Source: Desulforhopalus sp.
GTDB taxonomy: Bacteria > Desulfobacterota > Desulfobulbia > Desulfobulbales > Desulfocapsaceae
Direction: 5' to 3'
Assembly: GCA_023231425.1 (NCBI GenBank)
Contig: JALNVI010000001.1
Coordinates: 25,214-89,213 of the forward strand
Length of the DNA: 64,000 nt
Part shown: positions 1 to 9,449 of the stretch, piece after piece
Layout of the letters: the number at the start of each line of letters is the position of its first letter
How positions within the stretch are numbered: the first letter of the stretch is position 1
The notes under the pieces: generated by a model
Told to the model about the DNA's origin: nothing
What the model saw: only the letters and a program-made list of their open reading frames with translations
The model's database searches: none
Position numbers and translations under genes: made by a program

Positions 1-1
1 C

Positions 2-1396
2 GCTGTAATGGCGCAGAAAAACAATTACACCTCAGGACGGATTTACTATTCCGTTATCACCAAAGAACGGCGCGGAGAATATCACGGCGGCACGGTGCAG
101 GTGATTCCACACATAACTGATGAAATCAAAAATGCGGTGTTGCAGCTCGACGGTACAGTGGACATTGCCATCATTGAGATCGGCGGCACCATCGGCGACA
201 TCGAAGGTCTGCCCTTTATTGAAGCGATCCGCCAGTTGCGTAACGACCTCGGCCGCGAATACACACTTTTCATCCACCTTACCCTTGTTCCCTATCTCAA
301 AACCGCCGGAGAAGTAAAGACCAAACCTACTCAGCACTCTGTTCGTGAACTGAGGGCCGCTGGCATCCAGCCGGATATTCTGCTCTGCCGTTCCGAAATT
401 CCCCTTGATGACAGTATCAAAGAGAAGATTGGCCTCTTCTGCAACCTGCCGAAGAGTCAGGTAATGACTGCTCTGGACGCAAAAACCATCTACGAACTGC
501 CCCTTTTACTCCATCGGGAGGGACTGGACGACAAAGTTCTTGACCTTCTCGGCATCTGGGCCGCCCACGCCAATGTGAAACCCTGGGAGCAGCTCGTTGA
601 AAACATCCAGCATCCGCAGCATGAGGTCACCATCGGCATCACTGGTAAATACGTTGACCTCACCGAGAGTTATAAAAGTCTCCATGAGGCCTTGATTCAC
701 GGCGGTCTCGCTGGCAGGACAAAGGTTAATCTCAAATACATCAGCGCAGAGGATCTGGAATCAAAAAACCCCCCTTCTCTGCTCGAAGGCTGCGACGGCA
801 TTCTCGTTCCCGGCGGATTCGGCCAGCGCGGGGTGGAGGGCAAGATCAAGGCGATTGCCTACGCCCGGGAGAAAAAAATTCCCTTCTTCGGTATCTGCCT
901 CGGCATGCAGCTTGCCGTGGTTGAGTTCAGCCGCCACATGCTCGGTCTGCCCCGCGCCAACTCCGTGGAGATGGAAGAGGATACGCCGGATCCGGTTATC
1001 TACCTGATTACAGAGTGGTATGACTATCGCAACAAAGAGGTACAAAGACGCGACAAGGAGTCCGATCTTGGAGGGACCCTGCGTCTTGGCTCCTATCCCT
1101 GCGTACTCAAGGAAGGCACCCACGCCTGGAACGCCTATCGCTGCCAGGAGATCAACGAACGCCATCGCCATCGTTTTGAATTCAACAACGATTACCTTGA
1201 TCGCCTGAAAGAAAAGGGCATGATTGTCTCCGGCACCTCTCCGGACAATTCACTGGTGGAGATTATTGAAATCGAAGACCATCCCTGGTTTGTCGGGTGC
1301 CAGTTTCACCCCGAATTTCAGTCTAAACCGATGAGACCGCATCCGTTGTTCCGTGAATTCATCGCAGCAGCGCTGAAGAACAAAAAGGGTGAATAA
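2..1396 (+). CDS. pyrG: CTP synthase, 3' part (cut by window edge)
   Basis: CTP synthase makes CTP from UTP, ATP and glutamine in the cytoplasm. The reading frame is open to the left edge, so the N-terminal ~80 residues of a ~545 aa enzyme lie outside the window; the first in-frame ATG here (position 8) is internal. What remains covers the rest of the synthase domain and the complete class I glutamine amidotransferase domain: the oxyanion loop PGGFGQRG, the nucleophile motif GICLGMQ and the C-terminal HPEFQS with catalytic His/Glu. The stop TAA shares one base with the kdsA start (TAATG), so the two are probably translationally coupled. The pyrG-kdsA-kdsC-lptC order links CTP supply to CMP-KDO formation. 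Confidence 0.97.
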   Translation, partial: AVMAQKNNYTSGRIYYSVITKERRGEYHGGTVQVIPHITDEIKNAVLQLDGTVDIAIIEIGGTIGDIEGLPFIEAIRQLRNDLGREYTLFIHLTLVPYLKTAGEVKTKPTQHSVRELRAAGIQPDILLCRSEIPLDDSIKEKIGLFCNLPKSQVMTALDAKTIYELPLLLHREGLDDKVLDLLGIWAAHANVKPWEQLVENIQHPQHEVTIGITGKYVDLTESYKSLHEALIHGGLAGRTKVNLKYISAEDLESKNPPSLLEGCDGILVPGGFGQRGVEGKIKAIAYAREKKIPFFGICLGMQLAVVEFSRHMLGLPRANSVEMEEDTPDPVIYLITEWYDYRNKEVQRRDKESDLGGTLRLGSYPCVLKEGTHAWNAYRCQEINERHRHRFEFNNDYLDRLKEKGMIVSGTSPDNSLVEIIEIEDHPWFVGCQFHPEFQSKPMRPHPLFREFIAAALKNKKGE

Positions 1397-2226
1397 TGGG
1401 GATATATGCTGAGGTCAACGGGCCTGCAGGAAAAATTGGTGCAGGTGACGGCCAGCCGCTGTTGCTCATCGGTGGTCCCTGCGCCCTTGAGTCAAAGGAT
1501 ATTGCACTCACCGTTGGCCGCAAGATGGTGGAGATCACCCGTCGGCTGGGGATCTCCTACGTCTTCAAGGCTTCCTATGACAAGGCCAACCGTACCTCCA
1601 TTACCTCCTACCGAGGCCCTGGTTTAAAAAAGGGACTGAAGATTCTCGGTGAGATCCGCGATGAGCTGCAGGTTCCGATCATTTCAGATATTCACGATTA
1701 TACCCAGGCTGCCCCCGCCGGAGAGGTTTTGGACATCATCCAGATCCCCGCTTTTCTTTGCCGCCAAACCGATCTGCTTGTGGCCGCGGCGAAGACCGGG
1801 AAAACGATAAATGTAAAGAAGGGGCAGTTCGTCTCTCCCTGGGACATGGTAAATGTAGTGGGCAAGTTGCGTGACTCGGGGGCAAAGGACATCATGCTGG
1901 TGGAGCGCGGTGCCAGCTTTGGCTACAACAACCTTGTGGTGGATATGCGCTCCCTGCCGGTCATGCGCGGGCTGGGTTGTCCGGTTGTGTTTGACGCCAC
2001 CCACAGCGTGCAACTTCCCGGCGGTGCCGGAGGCTGCTCCAGTGGACAGCGGGAATTTATTGAGCCGCTGGCAAAGGCCGCTGTGGCTGCCGGAGTCGAC
2101 GCCGTGTTCATGGAGATTCATCCCGATCCGAAACATGCCCTCTGCGATGGCCCTAACTCCATTCCCCTTGATGAGGTGGAAAAGTTGCTGGTGAAACTTC
2201 TCGCCATCCGCAAGGCGGTGCAATGA
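1396..2226 (+). CDS. kdsA: 3-deoxy-8-phosphooctulonate (KDO-8-P) synthase, metal-dependent type
   Basis: Condenses phosphoenolpyruvate with arabinose-5-phosphate to KDO-8-phosphate for the LPS inner core. At 276 aa it has the family's usual length. The motif GGPCALES (residues 26-33) carries Cys29 where the metal-independent enzymes such as E. coli KdsA have Asn, so this belongs to the metal-dependent class. Further motifs are [33 protein letters not shown] and [11 protein letters not shown], which follow the Aquifex-type enzyme closely. The start overlaps the pyrG stop by one base, and the end overlaps kdsC by four bases (ATGA), which marks an operon. Confidence 0.97.
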   Translation: MGIYAEVNGPAGKIGAGDGQPLLLIGGPCALESKDIALTVGRKMVEITRRLGISYVFKASYDKANRTSITSYRGPGLKKGLKILGEIRDELQVPIISDIHDYTQAAPAGEVLDIIQIPAFLCRQTDLLVAAAKTGKTINVKKGQFVSPWDMVNVVGKLRDSGAKDIMLVERGASFGYNNLVVDMRSLPVMRGLGCPVVFDATHSVQLPGGAGGCSSGQREFIEPLAKAAVAAGVDAVFMEIHPDPKHALCDGPNSIPLDEVEKLLVKLLAIRKAVQ

Positions 2227-2756
2227 TTTTCCCCCCCGATCTTCTCAGCCGGGCAAAAGAAATTCGTCTTTTGTTGCTTGATGTAGATGGTGTCCTCACT
2301 GACGGCAGTCTGCTCTACAGCGGTGACGGCGTGGAGTCCAAGGCCTTCAACACCCAGGACGGTTTCGGTCTGGCACTGTTGCGAGAAGTCGGTATTGAGA
2401 CTGGAGTAATCACCGCCCGCGAATCTGTGGTAGTTGCCCGTCGTATCTCTGAACTGAAGATAAAGTACGCCCGTCAGGGCGCACGGGACAAGATGGCCGC
2501 TTTTCTAGAAATCCTGGGGGAGAGCGGATTCAGCGAAAAGCAGGTTGCCTATATGGGGGATGACTGGCTTGATCTCAAACTGCTCTGCCGAGTTGGCCTC
2601 GCTGCCGCCCCCGCCAATGCCGTTGACGAAGTAAAGGACGTTGTCCATTTCGTCACTCCCTGCAACGGGGGTAAAGGTGCAGTGCGTAACCTCTGTGACC
2701 TGCTTGTCGAAGCCCACGGCGCCAGGGAATTACTGCTCGCCCGCTACCTTCATTGA
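2223..2756 (+). CDS. kdsC: KDO-8-phosphate phosphatase (HAD family)
   Basis: Removes phosphate from KDO-8-P, the step after KdsA. The 177 aa protein is a short cap-less HAD phosphatase: motif I is DVDGVLTDG with nucleophile Asp20 and acid/base Asp22, followed by the KdsC-type stretch [12 protein letters not shown], and motif IV-like [11 protein letters not shown]. The length and the tetramer-forming beta-hairpin segment after motif I fit the KdsC/YrbI group rather than general HAD enzymes. It overlaps kdsA by four bases and is followed three bases later by the lptC start. Confidence 0.95.
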   Translation: MIFPPDLLSRAKEIRLLLLDVDGVLTDGSLLYSGDGVESKAFNTQDGFGLALLREVGIETGVITARESVVVARRISELKIKYARQGARDKMAAFLEILGESGFSEKQVAYMGDDWLDLKLLCRVGLAAAPANAVDEVKDVVHFVTPCNGGKGAVRNLCDLLVEAHGARELLLARYLH

Positions 2757-2759
2757 TTT

Positions 2760-3374
2760 ATGGATGCCATTAATCGTTTTTTCAACAAGCTGAACTTTCG
2801 AAGCAATGCCGTGTGGATGGTACCGGCTCTCCTCGTAATAACCTATCCCCTCTGGGCCATTCCTCTCGGCAACGTTCTCGCCCCGCGCGGTGGTTTCGAC
2901 CAGGATTTCACTGGAAACAATCCCCAGCGCAACTTCAATCTCAACACTATCCGCATCACCCAGTATAAAAACGGGCTTACCACTTCCGTCATTCTGGCGG
3001 ACAGCGCACGTACCGGCGAAGACCCGGACACGCTGCTGATGGACACTGTAAACGCCACCCTCCTCGACAAAAAAGACAGCATAACCCGGATCGTCGCCAA
3101 AAGAGGACGCTACAACAGCAATACCGAGAGATTGACACTCATCGGTGATGTGATTGTTAACAAACTCGACGGTGATCAGACTCTCTCCACCCAGCTTCTG
3201 TATTATAATAACAAGATCCAGACCGTGGAATGCCCCGGTGCCAGCCGAGTCACCTCTCCGGAGGCCACCATAGACGGCGGCAGTTTGAAGTACAATATCG
3301 AAACAGCTGTCTGGATCATGGGGAAACCGGTTCATTGTGTTCTGCTTGACTACAACGCCAACGTCGGTAAATAA
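2760..3374 (+). CDS. lptC: LPS export protein LptC-like
   Basis: LptC is the bitopic inner-membrane protein that passes LPS from LptBFG to LptA. This 204 aa protein has one N-terminal membrane segment (about residues 18-38, MVPALLVITYPLWAIPLG) and a periplasmic domain of beta-strand-rich sequence with the pattern 'A..G.YNSNTERLTLIGDV' characteristic of the LptC/OstA fold. Sequence similarity within this family is weak, so position is the best support: it lies directly behind kdsC, as in many proteobacteria. lptA and lptB do not follow here; a repeat cluster does. Confidence 0.8.
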   Translation: MDAINRFFNKLNFRSNAVWMVPALLVITYPLWAIPLGNVLAPRGGFDQDFTGNNPQRNFNLNTIRITQYKNGLTTSVILADSARTGEDPDTLLMDTVNATLLDKKDSITRIVAKRGRYNSNTERLTLIGDVIVNKLDGDQTLSTQLLYYNNKIQTVECPGASRVTSPEATIDGGSLKYNIETAVWIMGKPVHCVLLDYNANVGK

Positions 3375-3418
3375 TACCATTCCTATTAAGTTATACCCCG
3401 TTTTGTATCCTGTTTATC

Positions 3419-3897
3419 CATTCGTACTCGCCAAAAAAGATTTCCACGCAATCGTGCTCTCTGATTAGTAAAAAATGTAATTGGTATTAGTGAAAATTTG
3501 TGCCTGTTCGTAGTTACAAACTGCAAAAGAAACCACGAATGGACACGGATAAACACGAATTAGTACTGAAAGATGAGGTTTATCAGATTGTGCGATGCTG
3601 CGCCATGGCGGTGCTGAACACGCTGGGCCATGGATTACGGGAAAAACCAGATGAGAATGCCCTTGTGGTTGAATTCGGTCTGAAAGATATTCCTTTTCAG
3701 CAACAGACAAGGTTTCCACGCAGTCGTGTTCTCTGATTAGTAAAAAATATAATTGGTATTAGTGAAAATTCGTGTCCATTCGTGGTTACAAATTGCAAAA
3801 GGAACCACGGATAAACACGAATTAGTACTCATTCGTAATCGCCAAAAAAGATGTCTATGCAGTTGCGTTCTCTGGTCAATACAAAATGTAAAGGGTA
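3419..3897. repeat. Imperfect direct-repeat cluster around a GxxExxY gene remnant
   Basis: Three copies of a related sequence lie in this 530 bp gap: about 3419-3568, 3711-3832 and a shorter third at 3830-3897. Shared blocks are CTCTGATTAGTAAAAAAT, AATTGGTATTAGTGAAAATT, CAAAAGRAACCACG and GGATAAACACGAATTAGTACT. The 'ACCACGAATGGACACGGAT' style words are of the kind often seen next to GxxExxY genes in environmental genomes (from memory). Copies 1 and 2 flank the decayed gene directly. Confidence 0.75.
3560..3719 (+). pseudogene. Decayed GxxExxY-family protein fragment
   Basis: The + frame here reads as about 50 residues resembling the N-terminal half of GxxExxY proteins: EVYQIVRCCAMAVLNTLGHG, then LREKPDENALVVEFGLKDIP and FQQQTRFP. 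The family's name-giving motif is present as G-L-R-E-K-P-D, with the Tyr replaced by Asp. The family is normally ~125 aa; here the frame runs straight into the second repeat copy and stops at 3736 without the C-terminal half, and no good start with a ribosome binding site is seen. The function of intact family members is not settled. I read this as a pseudogene. Confidence 0.65.
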
Positions 3898-3904
3898 TAA
3901 AACC

Positions 3905-4642
3905 TCACACCACTGACTCTATCCTCTCCACCACCACACTCCCCTCCTCCATTCGCCAGCGGATATTGACATCCCACAGAAGCATGCCAAATTCCGTTTT
4001 TCGTTCCCGCTGCGATCTTGGCCTGGGATCCCGCTCCAGCATCTCCGTTATCAGCAGGTGCAGTGGTCGACTCTTTTTCTCCTCATAGTTGCGGCAAAAA
4101 GCCGCTGCCTGCGCGCTGAAAAAAATCATTCCACCCTCTCCGCCCCCAACATCCTCTGTGCCGGTAAACCCGTCTGAGGCATCCTGAATCGAATCGCTGT
4201 ACGGCACATAGGGCTTGATATCGAGAACCGGTGTTTCATCAAGGAAATCCACCCCGCTGACGTCCAGACAGACTCCGCCGGTCGTCCTGACAGCACCCAG
4301 CCGTACTGCCGAGAGGCCGATATGGTTGGGGCGATGGGGAGAACGGCAGGCAAAGACTCCCACCCGCGCCCTTCCGCCAAGACGAGGTGGACGCACGGTC
4401 GGCCTCCACCCTTCCGCCACTGCCCGATGGAAAAGAAAAAGCACCTGGATATGAGAGAATCCCTCCAGTCCGCGAACCATCTCCTCTCGATTAAAAGGGG
4501 GGAACAGCTCAATTGTGGCGGTAGAGTGCTCTACGAGCCCCGGCTGACGGGGAATGCCAAACTTCTCTTTGAAGCAGGAGTGAATTACTCCAATCGGTTC
4601 AAGATTCAAACCGGATTCTCCCATGTTTTTTAATTCCATCAT
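3905..4642 (-). CDS. trmO: tRNA (N6-threonylcarbamoyladenosine37-N6)-methyltransferase TrmO-like
   Basis: TrmO (old name TsaA/YaeB) methylates t6A37 in tRNA-Thr using SAM. The 245 aa protein starts with the family beta-barrel: LEPIGVIHSCFKEKFGIPRQ, then the insert HIQVLFLFH, the SAM-site motif RPPRLGG...GVFACRSPHRPNHIGLS, and DVSGVDFLDETPVLDIKPYVPYSD. The C-terminal ~60 residues, including PLHLLITEMLERDPRPR, match the extra C-terminal domain of TrmO. Tandem ATGs open the frame, and an alternative start at 4624 would remove six residues; neither has a strong ribosome binding site. It stands alone between repeat-bearing gaps. Confidence 0.9.
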   Translation of the reverse strand: MMELKNMGESGLNLEPIGVIHSCFKEKFGIPRQPGLVEHSTATIELFPPFNREEMVRGLEGFSHIQVLFLFHRAVAEGWRPTVRPPRLGGRARVGVFACRSPHRPNHIGLSAVRLGAVRTTGGVCLDVSGVDFLDETPVLDIKPYVPYSDSIQDASDGFTGTEDVGGGEGGMIFFSAQAAAFCRNYEEKKSRPLHLLITEMLERDPRPRSQRERKTEFGMLLWDVNIRWRMEEGSVVVERIESVV

Positions 4643-4649
4643 CTCAAAT

Positions 4650-4752
4650 GCTTTGGTTTCCTTCGCGTTCTTCGCGGTAAAAAAACTGTCTTACCGCTTT
4701 TTGCTTTTCCCTTTATCCTGTCTCCCCTTTTCCGCTCTTCCCGTTTTAATCA
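4650..4752. repeat. TTCGCG-type dispersed repeat, copy 1
   Basis: This gap carries TTCGCGTTCTTCGCGGTAAA, then a stretch whose GCGGTAA and TTACCGC can pair, then a pyrimidine-rich tail (CTTTTTGCTTTTCCC...CCCGTTTTAAT). The same arrangement recurs at about 9539-9845, 11992-12288 and 46330-46512. It is intergenic and not coding. Confidence 0.7.
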
Positions 4753-4766
4753 GAGTGCACTTTTTC

Positions 4767-5453
4767 TCAAAGCACCACCGCATCACCGACAAGCCCCCGC
4801 AACACCAGCTCTCCCTGGCGACGATAGACAACAAGCCCCTCCAGATAACCCACCTGCCCGACCTCTTCATGGGGCTGATGCAGCTTGTGCTCCTTCACAG
4901 GGAAAAGGTTCCAGTCATGGGTGACACCGATACTGATCTCCCCCGGAGCAAGGAGATCCAGTTGAGCCGCCATCCAGTTGCAGATAGTATCGGCCACCAC
5001 CGTAGAGGAGAGGACCTCGTCTTCACTGGCTTCTCCGTCAAGCCACATGCGCAGATAAACATCATGCCCCACCTCCCGCTGACGACGAACCGCCGTCGGA
5101 ATATCCCGCATATAAAAAGGGGTCACCGCCTTCTCCACCTCGGTGTGCCGGGGAAAGACCGCGTTGCTCATGGCAAATCCCTTGGAGATAAGATCGGCAG
5201 TCTCCATGCAGCGGGTTATATAGCTCGCCGCGATGCGCGGTTTCATGTTTTGCGGCAGAGCCCGGCCGAGGTCACAGGCAAAATCTTTGCCTTCTTCGGT
5301 AAGAGTCATGAACGCCTCCATCTCGGGTCTTTCCGGGTAGCAGCGGGCGGAGTGGCGCACCATGACGGAGAGCTGGCCGTCTGCCTCGGCGGCGGCGGTA
5401 CGAATAAGCTGGAGGGTTTCTTTGCTCTGCAGATCGTGTTTAGTTGGTTTCAT
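4767..5453 (-). CDS. Histidine phosphatase superfamily protein (branch 1 type)
   Basis: A 228 aa cytoplasmic protein with the phosphoglycerate-mutase-like phosphatase layout: an N-terminal VMVRHSAR (catalytic RH at about residues 33-34, with Ser in place of the usual Gly of RHG), a second Arg in ASYITRCMETAD, and the C-terminal catalytic His in IGVTHDWNLF. The substrate cannot be told from sequence. It stands alone on the minus strand, upstream of a divergent NSS symporter. The ATG is preceded by GGACGTCGCC, a weak ribosome binding site. Confidence 0.82.
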   Translation of the reverse strand: MKPTKHDLQSKETLQLIRTAAAEADGQLSVMVRHSARCYPERPEMEAFMTLTEEGKDFACDLGRALPQNMKPRIAASYITRCMETADLISKGFAMSNAVFPRHTEVEKAVTPFYMRDIPTAVRRQREVGHDVYLRMWLDGEASEDEVLSSTVVADTICNWMAAQLDLLAPGEISIGVTHDWNLFPVKEHKLHQPHEEVGQVGYLEGLVVYRRQGELVLRGLVGDAVVL

Positions 5454-5676
5454 GGCGACGTCCTCATCGAGTTTTCAGAAATTGTTTACTGCCATTTATA
5501 GTCACTGAGACCTTTTCAGGCAAGCCTGTAGAAAAACAGCTGCAACACCCACTTCCGAAAGCAACACACCCCCTGGAGAGCCACGTGCTCTTTTTCTCTT
5601 CCCCGCCGAAAAAACCTGCTATATTGGTGGTCTATTTTTTCACACCCACTCATTTTTTCATAGAAAGGAGAACACC

Positions 5677-7005
5677 ATGGCCGCTCGAGAAACCTTTCAG
5701 TCACGCTTCGGCTTCATCCTTGCCTGTGTCGGCTCCGCCGTCGGCATGGCCAACATCTGGGCCTTTCCTCTCCAGGCAGGGAAAAACGGCGGAGCCGTCT
5801 TTATCCTCATCTATCTTTTCTTCATCGCCCTTTTCAGTCACGTCGGTCTCTCCGCCGAGTTCGCCATCGGACGCCGTACCGGCACCGGAACCCTCGGTTC
5901 CTACGAAAACACCTGGAAAGATATTGGCCACGACCGCCTCGGCTATCTCCTCGCCTGGCTGCCCCTCGCCGGTTCACTGACCATCGCCATCGGTTACGCG
6001 GTAATCACCGGCTGGGTGCTGCGCACCTTCGGCGGCGTCATCACCGGCGACCTCTTCACCTCAGGTGCAAACGGGGTCATGGATGCCGGAAAATTCTTCA
6101 ATGCCGCCGCCGGGCAGCACTTCGGCAGCATCGGCTGGCATACGGCAGTGGTCATTATCACGCTGCTCACTCTCTTTCTCGGGGCAAAAAGTATTGAGCG
6201 CAGCAACAAGATCATGATGCCGGTCTTTTTCATCCTCTTCCTCTTCCTCGCTCTGCGGGTAGCCTTTCTGCCCGGAGCCATTGAGGGCTACAAACACCTC
6301 TTCATTCCCCACTGGGAATACCTGTTCAAGGCTAATACGTGGATTTTCGCCATGGGGCAGGCACTCTTCTCTCTCTCCATCACCGGTTCGGGAATGATCG
6401 CCTACGGACGTTATCTGCAAAATGATGTGGATATCATCAAGGCGGCGCACTCCACCGCCATCTTCGACACTATCGCAGCCATGATAGCGGCGCTGGTCAT
6501 CATCCCCGCCGGAGCGGCCTTCGGCGTTGAGTATACCGACGGCGGCCCCGGACTGATGTTTATCACCCTGCCAGAGGTGCTGGCGCAAATCCCCTTCGGC
6601 CGACTGCTCGCCGCCTTCTTCTTCATCTCCGTTCTCTTTGCTGCCATCAGCTCCCTGCAGAACATGTATGAAGCCGTGGCGGAATCGCTCATCAACCGCT
6701 TTCAGATTCCCCGCCTGCCCATCCTCATCGGCATGGGTCTGATCTGCCTCGGCGCAGGGGTCTTCATCGAACACAGTGACAACCTCGGCCCGTGGATGGA
6801 CGTGGTGACCATCTATATTATTCCAGCAGGTGCAGTGCTCGGTGCCATCTCATGGTTTTTCCTGCAGAAACAGGACCATTTACTGGATGAGATCAACACC
6901 GGAGCCGCCCGCATCCAGGGGACCGGCTTCGTTACCATCGGCCGTTATATCTATGTTCCACTGGTCCTCATAGTTTGCGCCCTCAGCGTTCTGCGCATGC
7001 TGTAA
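5677..7005 (+). CDS. Neurotransmitter:sodium symporter (NSS) family transporter, copy 1
   Basis: An inner-membrane Na+-coupled solute transporter of the LeuT/MhsT/Tyt type; bacterial members mostly take up amino acids, but the substrate is not readable here. The 442 aa length is typical. The unwound helix-1 motif is GSAVGMANIWAFP at about residues 17-29, followed by GGAVFILIYLFF (helix 2), and about eleven hydrophobic segments in all. The ATG is preceded by GAAAGGAGAACACC, an excellent ribosome binding site. A rho-independent terminator follows. A paralogue lies on the opposite strand at 8055-9362; the two share most of the first 60 residues. Confidence 0.93.
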   Translation: MAARETFQSRFGFILACVGSAVGMANIWAFPLQAGKNGGAVFILIYLFFIALFSHVGLSAEFAIGRRTGTGTLGSYENTWKDIGHDRLGYLLAWLPLAGSLTIAIGYAVITGWVLRTFGGVITGDLFTSGANGVMDAGKFFNAAAGQHFGSIGWHTAVVIITLLTLFLGAKSIERSNKIMMPVFFILFLFLALRVAFLPGAIEGYKHLFIPHWEYLFKANTWIFAMGQALFSLSITGSGMIAYGRYLQNDVDIIKAAHSTAIFDTIAAMIAALVIIPAGAAFGVEYTDGGPGLMFITLPEVLAQIPFGRLLAAFFFISVLFAAISSLQNMYEAVAESLINRFQIPRLPILIGMGLICLGAGVFIEHSDNLGPWMDVVTIYIIPAGAVLGAISWFFLQKQDHLLDEINTGAARIQGTGFVTIGRYIYVPLVLIVCALSVLRML

Positions 7006-7013
7006 GCAGGGAT

Positions 7014-7053
7014 AAAAAAAACCGGCACGGCTGCCCGCCGTACCGGTTTTTTC
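7014..7053. terminator. Rho-independent terminator, bidirectional shape
   Basis: ACCGGCACGGC / GCCGTACCGGT pair around the loop TGCCC, with an A-run before and a T-run after the stem. It sits between the ends of the converging NSS copy 1 (+) and YheT-like hydrolase (-) genes and can serve both. Confidence 0.9.
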
Positions 7054-7079
7054 TTCCATGCGAGATTTTCCCCTCCTTT

Positions 7080-8036
7080 CTACCGCAGCACCTCCCGAAC
7101 AAAAGCCACCGTTTGCACCTCCGACCAGTACGTCCCGTTAATACCATCAATCATAAAGCCAAGATGGCCGCCAAAACGCGGGATTTTCACCCTGATACGG
7201 CCTGCCTCCGCGGGGTAGCAACGCGGTCCGAGAAAGGGATCATCGGCGGCGTTAAGCAGCAGGCACGGCGATTTTATATTGCCAAGCAGCGAGGCAGAGC
7301 TGCATTCGCGCCAATAGTGACGGGCATCACGAAAGCCATGCAATGGAGCAGTGTAGCGGTCGTCAAAAGCTTTAAAGTCATGAATCCTGCTGTATCCACT
7401 GTCATCAAAACACTCAGGAAAACGTATCATTTTGCTGCGTATCCGTCGGTGGAGCTGGAGGAGGAAATGTTTCATGTAGAGGCGATTGGCCGGCCGCGCC
7501 ATCTGCGCGGCGGCATCGGCGAGATCAACCGTGGCGGAAATACCCACAACCCCTGCGATCTGGGGCAGCAGGTCCAACCCGAGACGACCGGAATAGAGCA
7601 GACTTACATTGCCACCCATACTGAAACCGATGAGCAGAATACGCTCATATCCAGCGGCGATCCCATGCTGTACAACGCAATGCAGGTCGCCAGTATCATC
7701 CTGACTGTAGAGACGCGGCAGACGGTTCGGTTCGCCACTGCAGCTGCGGTAATTCCACGCCAGCGAGTCGATGCCGAAAGGGGAGAGAGCCCGCGCCATT
7801 CCGAGGATATAAGGGCGGCTGCTGTTTCCCTCAAGACCGTGGGAAAGGATGACAAGATCACGCCCGCCACTTCCGAGCCAGTCGAGGTCAAGGAAATCGC
7901 CATCCGGCAGCTCCAGCCGTTCTCGCCGAGGGGCCGCCATTCCCTCCACCCGGCGAAAGAACGAGGGGAGAAGAGTCTGCAGATGGCTGTTACGCAGCCA
8001 GGCACGGGGCATAAACGCCACCCTGCCCACATTCAT
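7080..8036 (-). CDS. YheT-family alpha/beta hydrolase
   Basis: A 318 aa serine hydrolase of the YheT/ABHD (AB-hydrolase 4) group. The family signature near the N-terminus, LRNSHLQTLLPSFFRR, is present, then HG of the oxyanion region (ILSHGLEGNSSRPYI), the nucleophile elbow GFSMGG at about residues 144-149, the acid in NAADDPFLG and the catalytic His in FGGHLGFM. The natural substrate of this group is not settled; some members are esterases. Only 18 bases separate it from the upstream NSS copy 2 on the same strand, so the two are probably co-transcribed. GGGGAAGAGA precedes the ATG. Confidence 0.9.
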   Translation of the reverse strand: MNVGRVAFMPRAWLRNSHLQTLLPSFFRRVEGMAAPRRERLELPDGDFLDLDWLGSGGRDLVILSHGLEGNSSRPYILGMARALSPFGIDSLAWNYRSCSGEPNRLPRLYSQDDTGDLHCVVQHGIAAGYERILLIGFSMGGNVSLLYSGRLGLDLLPQIAGVVGISATVDLADAAAQMARPANRLYMKHFLLQLHRRIRSKMIRFPECFDDSGYSRIHDFKAFDDRYTAPLHGFRDARHYWRECSSASLLGNIKSPCLLLNAADDPFLGPRCYPAEAGRIRVKIPRFGGHLGFMIDGINGTYWSEVQTVAFVREVLR

Positions 8037-8054
8037 TCTCTTCCCCGAATGCTG

Positions 8055-9362
8055 TCAAAAGACATAGAAAAACCCAAGGGTAGATATGACAAAGACCAGC
8101 GGCACATAGATATAGCGCCCGCAGAAGATAAATGTGTTGTTCTGCTGGCGTGATGCCCCTGCGTTCACCTCCTTTAGAAACTCTTTCGGCGATTGCATCC
8201 AGTACCAGGAGAAGGCACCAAGCGCTCCGGCCACCGGCAGAGCGTAGATGGAAGCAAAATCCAGACAGGGACCAAGAAGAGAAGCATCTTCAAGGAAAAG
8301 GCCCGCACCGGCCAGTATTACCCAGGCCGCTGCCACCACATAAAGTCGTGTCCATCTGGTATGCGGCTCAATGGAACCAACCACCCCTTCCACCATCGAC
8401 TGCAGAGAACTCACACCTGCGAGAATCACCGAAAAGAAGAAGAATGCGGCAAGCAGATGACCGAAAGGCATCAAATCAAAAACCTCCGGCAGCACCACAA
8501 ACATCAGTCCCGGTCCCCCCGTTTCATAGGGGACACCAAAGGCCGCACCTGCGGGGATGATGACCAGCGCCGCCACCAGCGCCGCCACGGTGTCGAAAAA
8601 CGCCACCAGCCGCGCCGACTTGACGATATCCTCGCCTTCTCCGAGATAAGAACCGTAAACCACCAGCGCCCCGGAGATGAGGCTCAGTGAGAAAAGCGCC
8701 TGCCCCATGGCGTAAACCCAGGTATTAAAACGGAAAAGATACTCCCACTGGGGAATAAAGAGGTGTTTGTAACCCTCAATGGCTCCGGGCAGAAAGGCCA
8801 CCCGTACAGCCAGCATGAGGAAGAGAAGAAAGAAGATCGGCATCATCACCCGGTTGCTCCAGTCGATGGAGCGTGCCCCAAGCAGCAGGGTGGCAAGGGT
8901 GGCCGCGAGGACAAACATATGGGAACTGACGGTACTTAAGCCACCGGTGCCAGAACCAAAAAAATCCGCTGCGCCCACGGCATAGAGATCACCACTGACG
9001 ACGCCGCCAAAGGTGCGCAGCACCCAGCCGACCACCACAGCATAACCCGTGGCCAGCAGCATGGAGGCGAGCAGTGGAATCCAGCCGACGATACGGCCTG
9101 CCTTCCCTTTGCCCGAGTCTCCCCAGGAGATGGAGAAGGCTGAGAGGACACCGGTTTTCACCCGGCGGCCGATGGCAAACTCGGAGGAGAGCCCAACCCA
9201 GGAAAAGAAGGCGATGAAAAAGAGATAGATGAGGATAAAGACCGCCCCGCCGTTCTGCCCGACACGGATGGGAAAGGCCCAGATATTGGCCATGCCCACA
9301 GCCGAACCAACGCTGGCAAGGACAAACCCGAAACCTGAGGAGAAACGGTTACTATTCGACAT
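8055..9362 (-). CDS. Neurotransmitter:sodium symporter (NSS) family transporter, copy 2
   Basis: Paralogue of the symporter at 5677-7005, with the same helix-1 motif GSAVGMANIWAFP, the same GGAVFILIYLFF segment and FLPGAIEGYKHLFIP in the middle loop. I take the start at 9362 (MSNSNRF), preceded by AAGGAACTTC at good spacing; nine more residues are open upstream but have no ribosome binding site. The predicted length is 435 aa. The two copies differ most in the loop after helix 3 and in the C-terminal third, so substrates may differ. The YheT-like hydrolase follows in the same transcript. Confidence 0.92.
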   Translation of the reverse strand: MSNSNRFSSGFGFVLASVGSAVGMANIWAFPIRVGQNGGAVFILIYLFFIAFFSWVGLSSEFAIGRRVKTGVLSAFSISWGDSGKGKAGRIVGWIPLLASMLLATGYAVVVGWVLRTFGGVVSGDLYAVGAADFFGSGTGGLSTVSSHMFVLAATLATLLLGARSIDWSNRVMMPIFFLLFLMLAVRVAFLPGAIEGYKHLFIPQWEYLFRFNTWVYAMGQALFSLSLISGALVVYGSYLGEGEDIVKSARLVAFFDTVAALVAALVIIPAGAAFGVPYETGGPGLMFVVLPEVFDLMPFGHLLAAFFFFSVILAGVSSLQSMVEGVVGSIEPHTRWTRLYVVAAAWVILAGAGLFLEDASLLGPCLDFASIYALPVAGALGAFSWYWMQSPKEFLKEVNAGASRQQNNTFIFCGRYIYVPLVFVISTLGFFYVF

Positions 9363-9449
9363 GAAGTTCCTTTCTTGAAAAGTTAGCATATTTCGCTGGC
9401 AAACAAAGCTGTTTTACCACAAAGGGCGAAAAGGCTCGCGAAGAGTAAA

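Noticed and set aside
3375..3904. CRISPR array
   Set aside because: The repeats are long, imperfect, only three in number and flank a gene fragment; there are no short regular spacers.
4623..5501. 292-codon + frame
   Set aside because: Antisense to the histidine phosphatase and running through a dispersed repeat.
6975..8153. 392-codon + frame
   Set aside because: Antisense to the YheT-like hydrolase, whose catalytic motifs are clear; the + frame has no recognisable domain.
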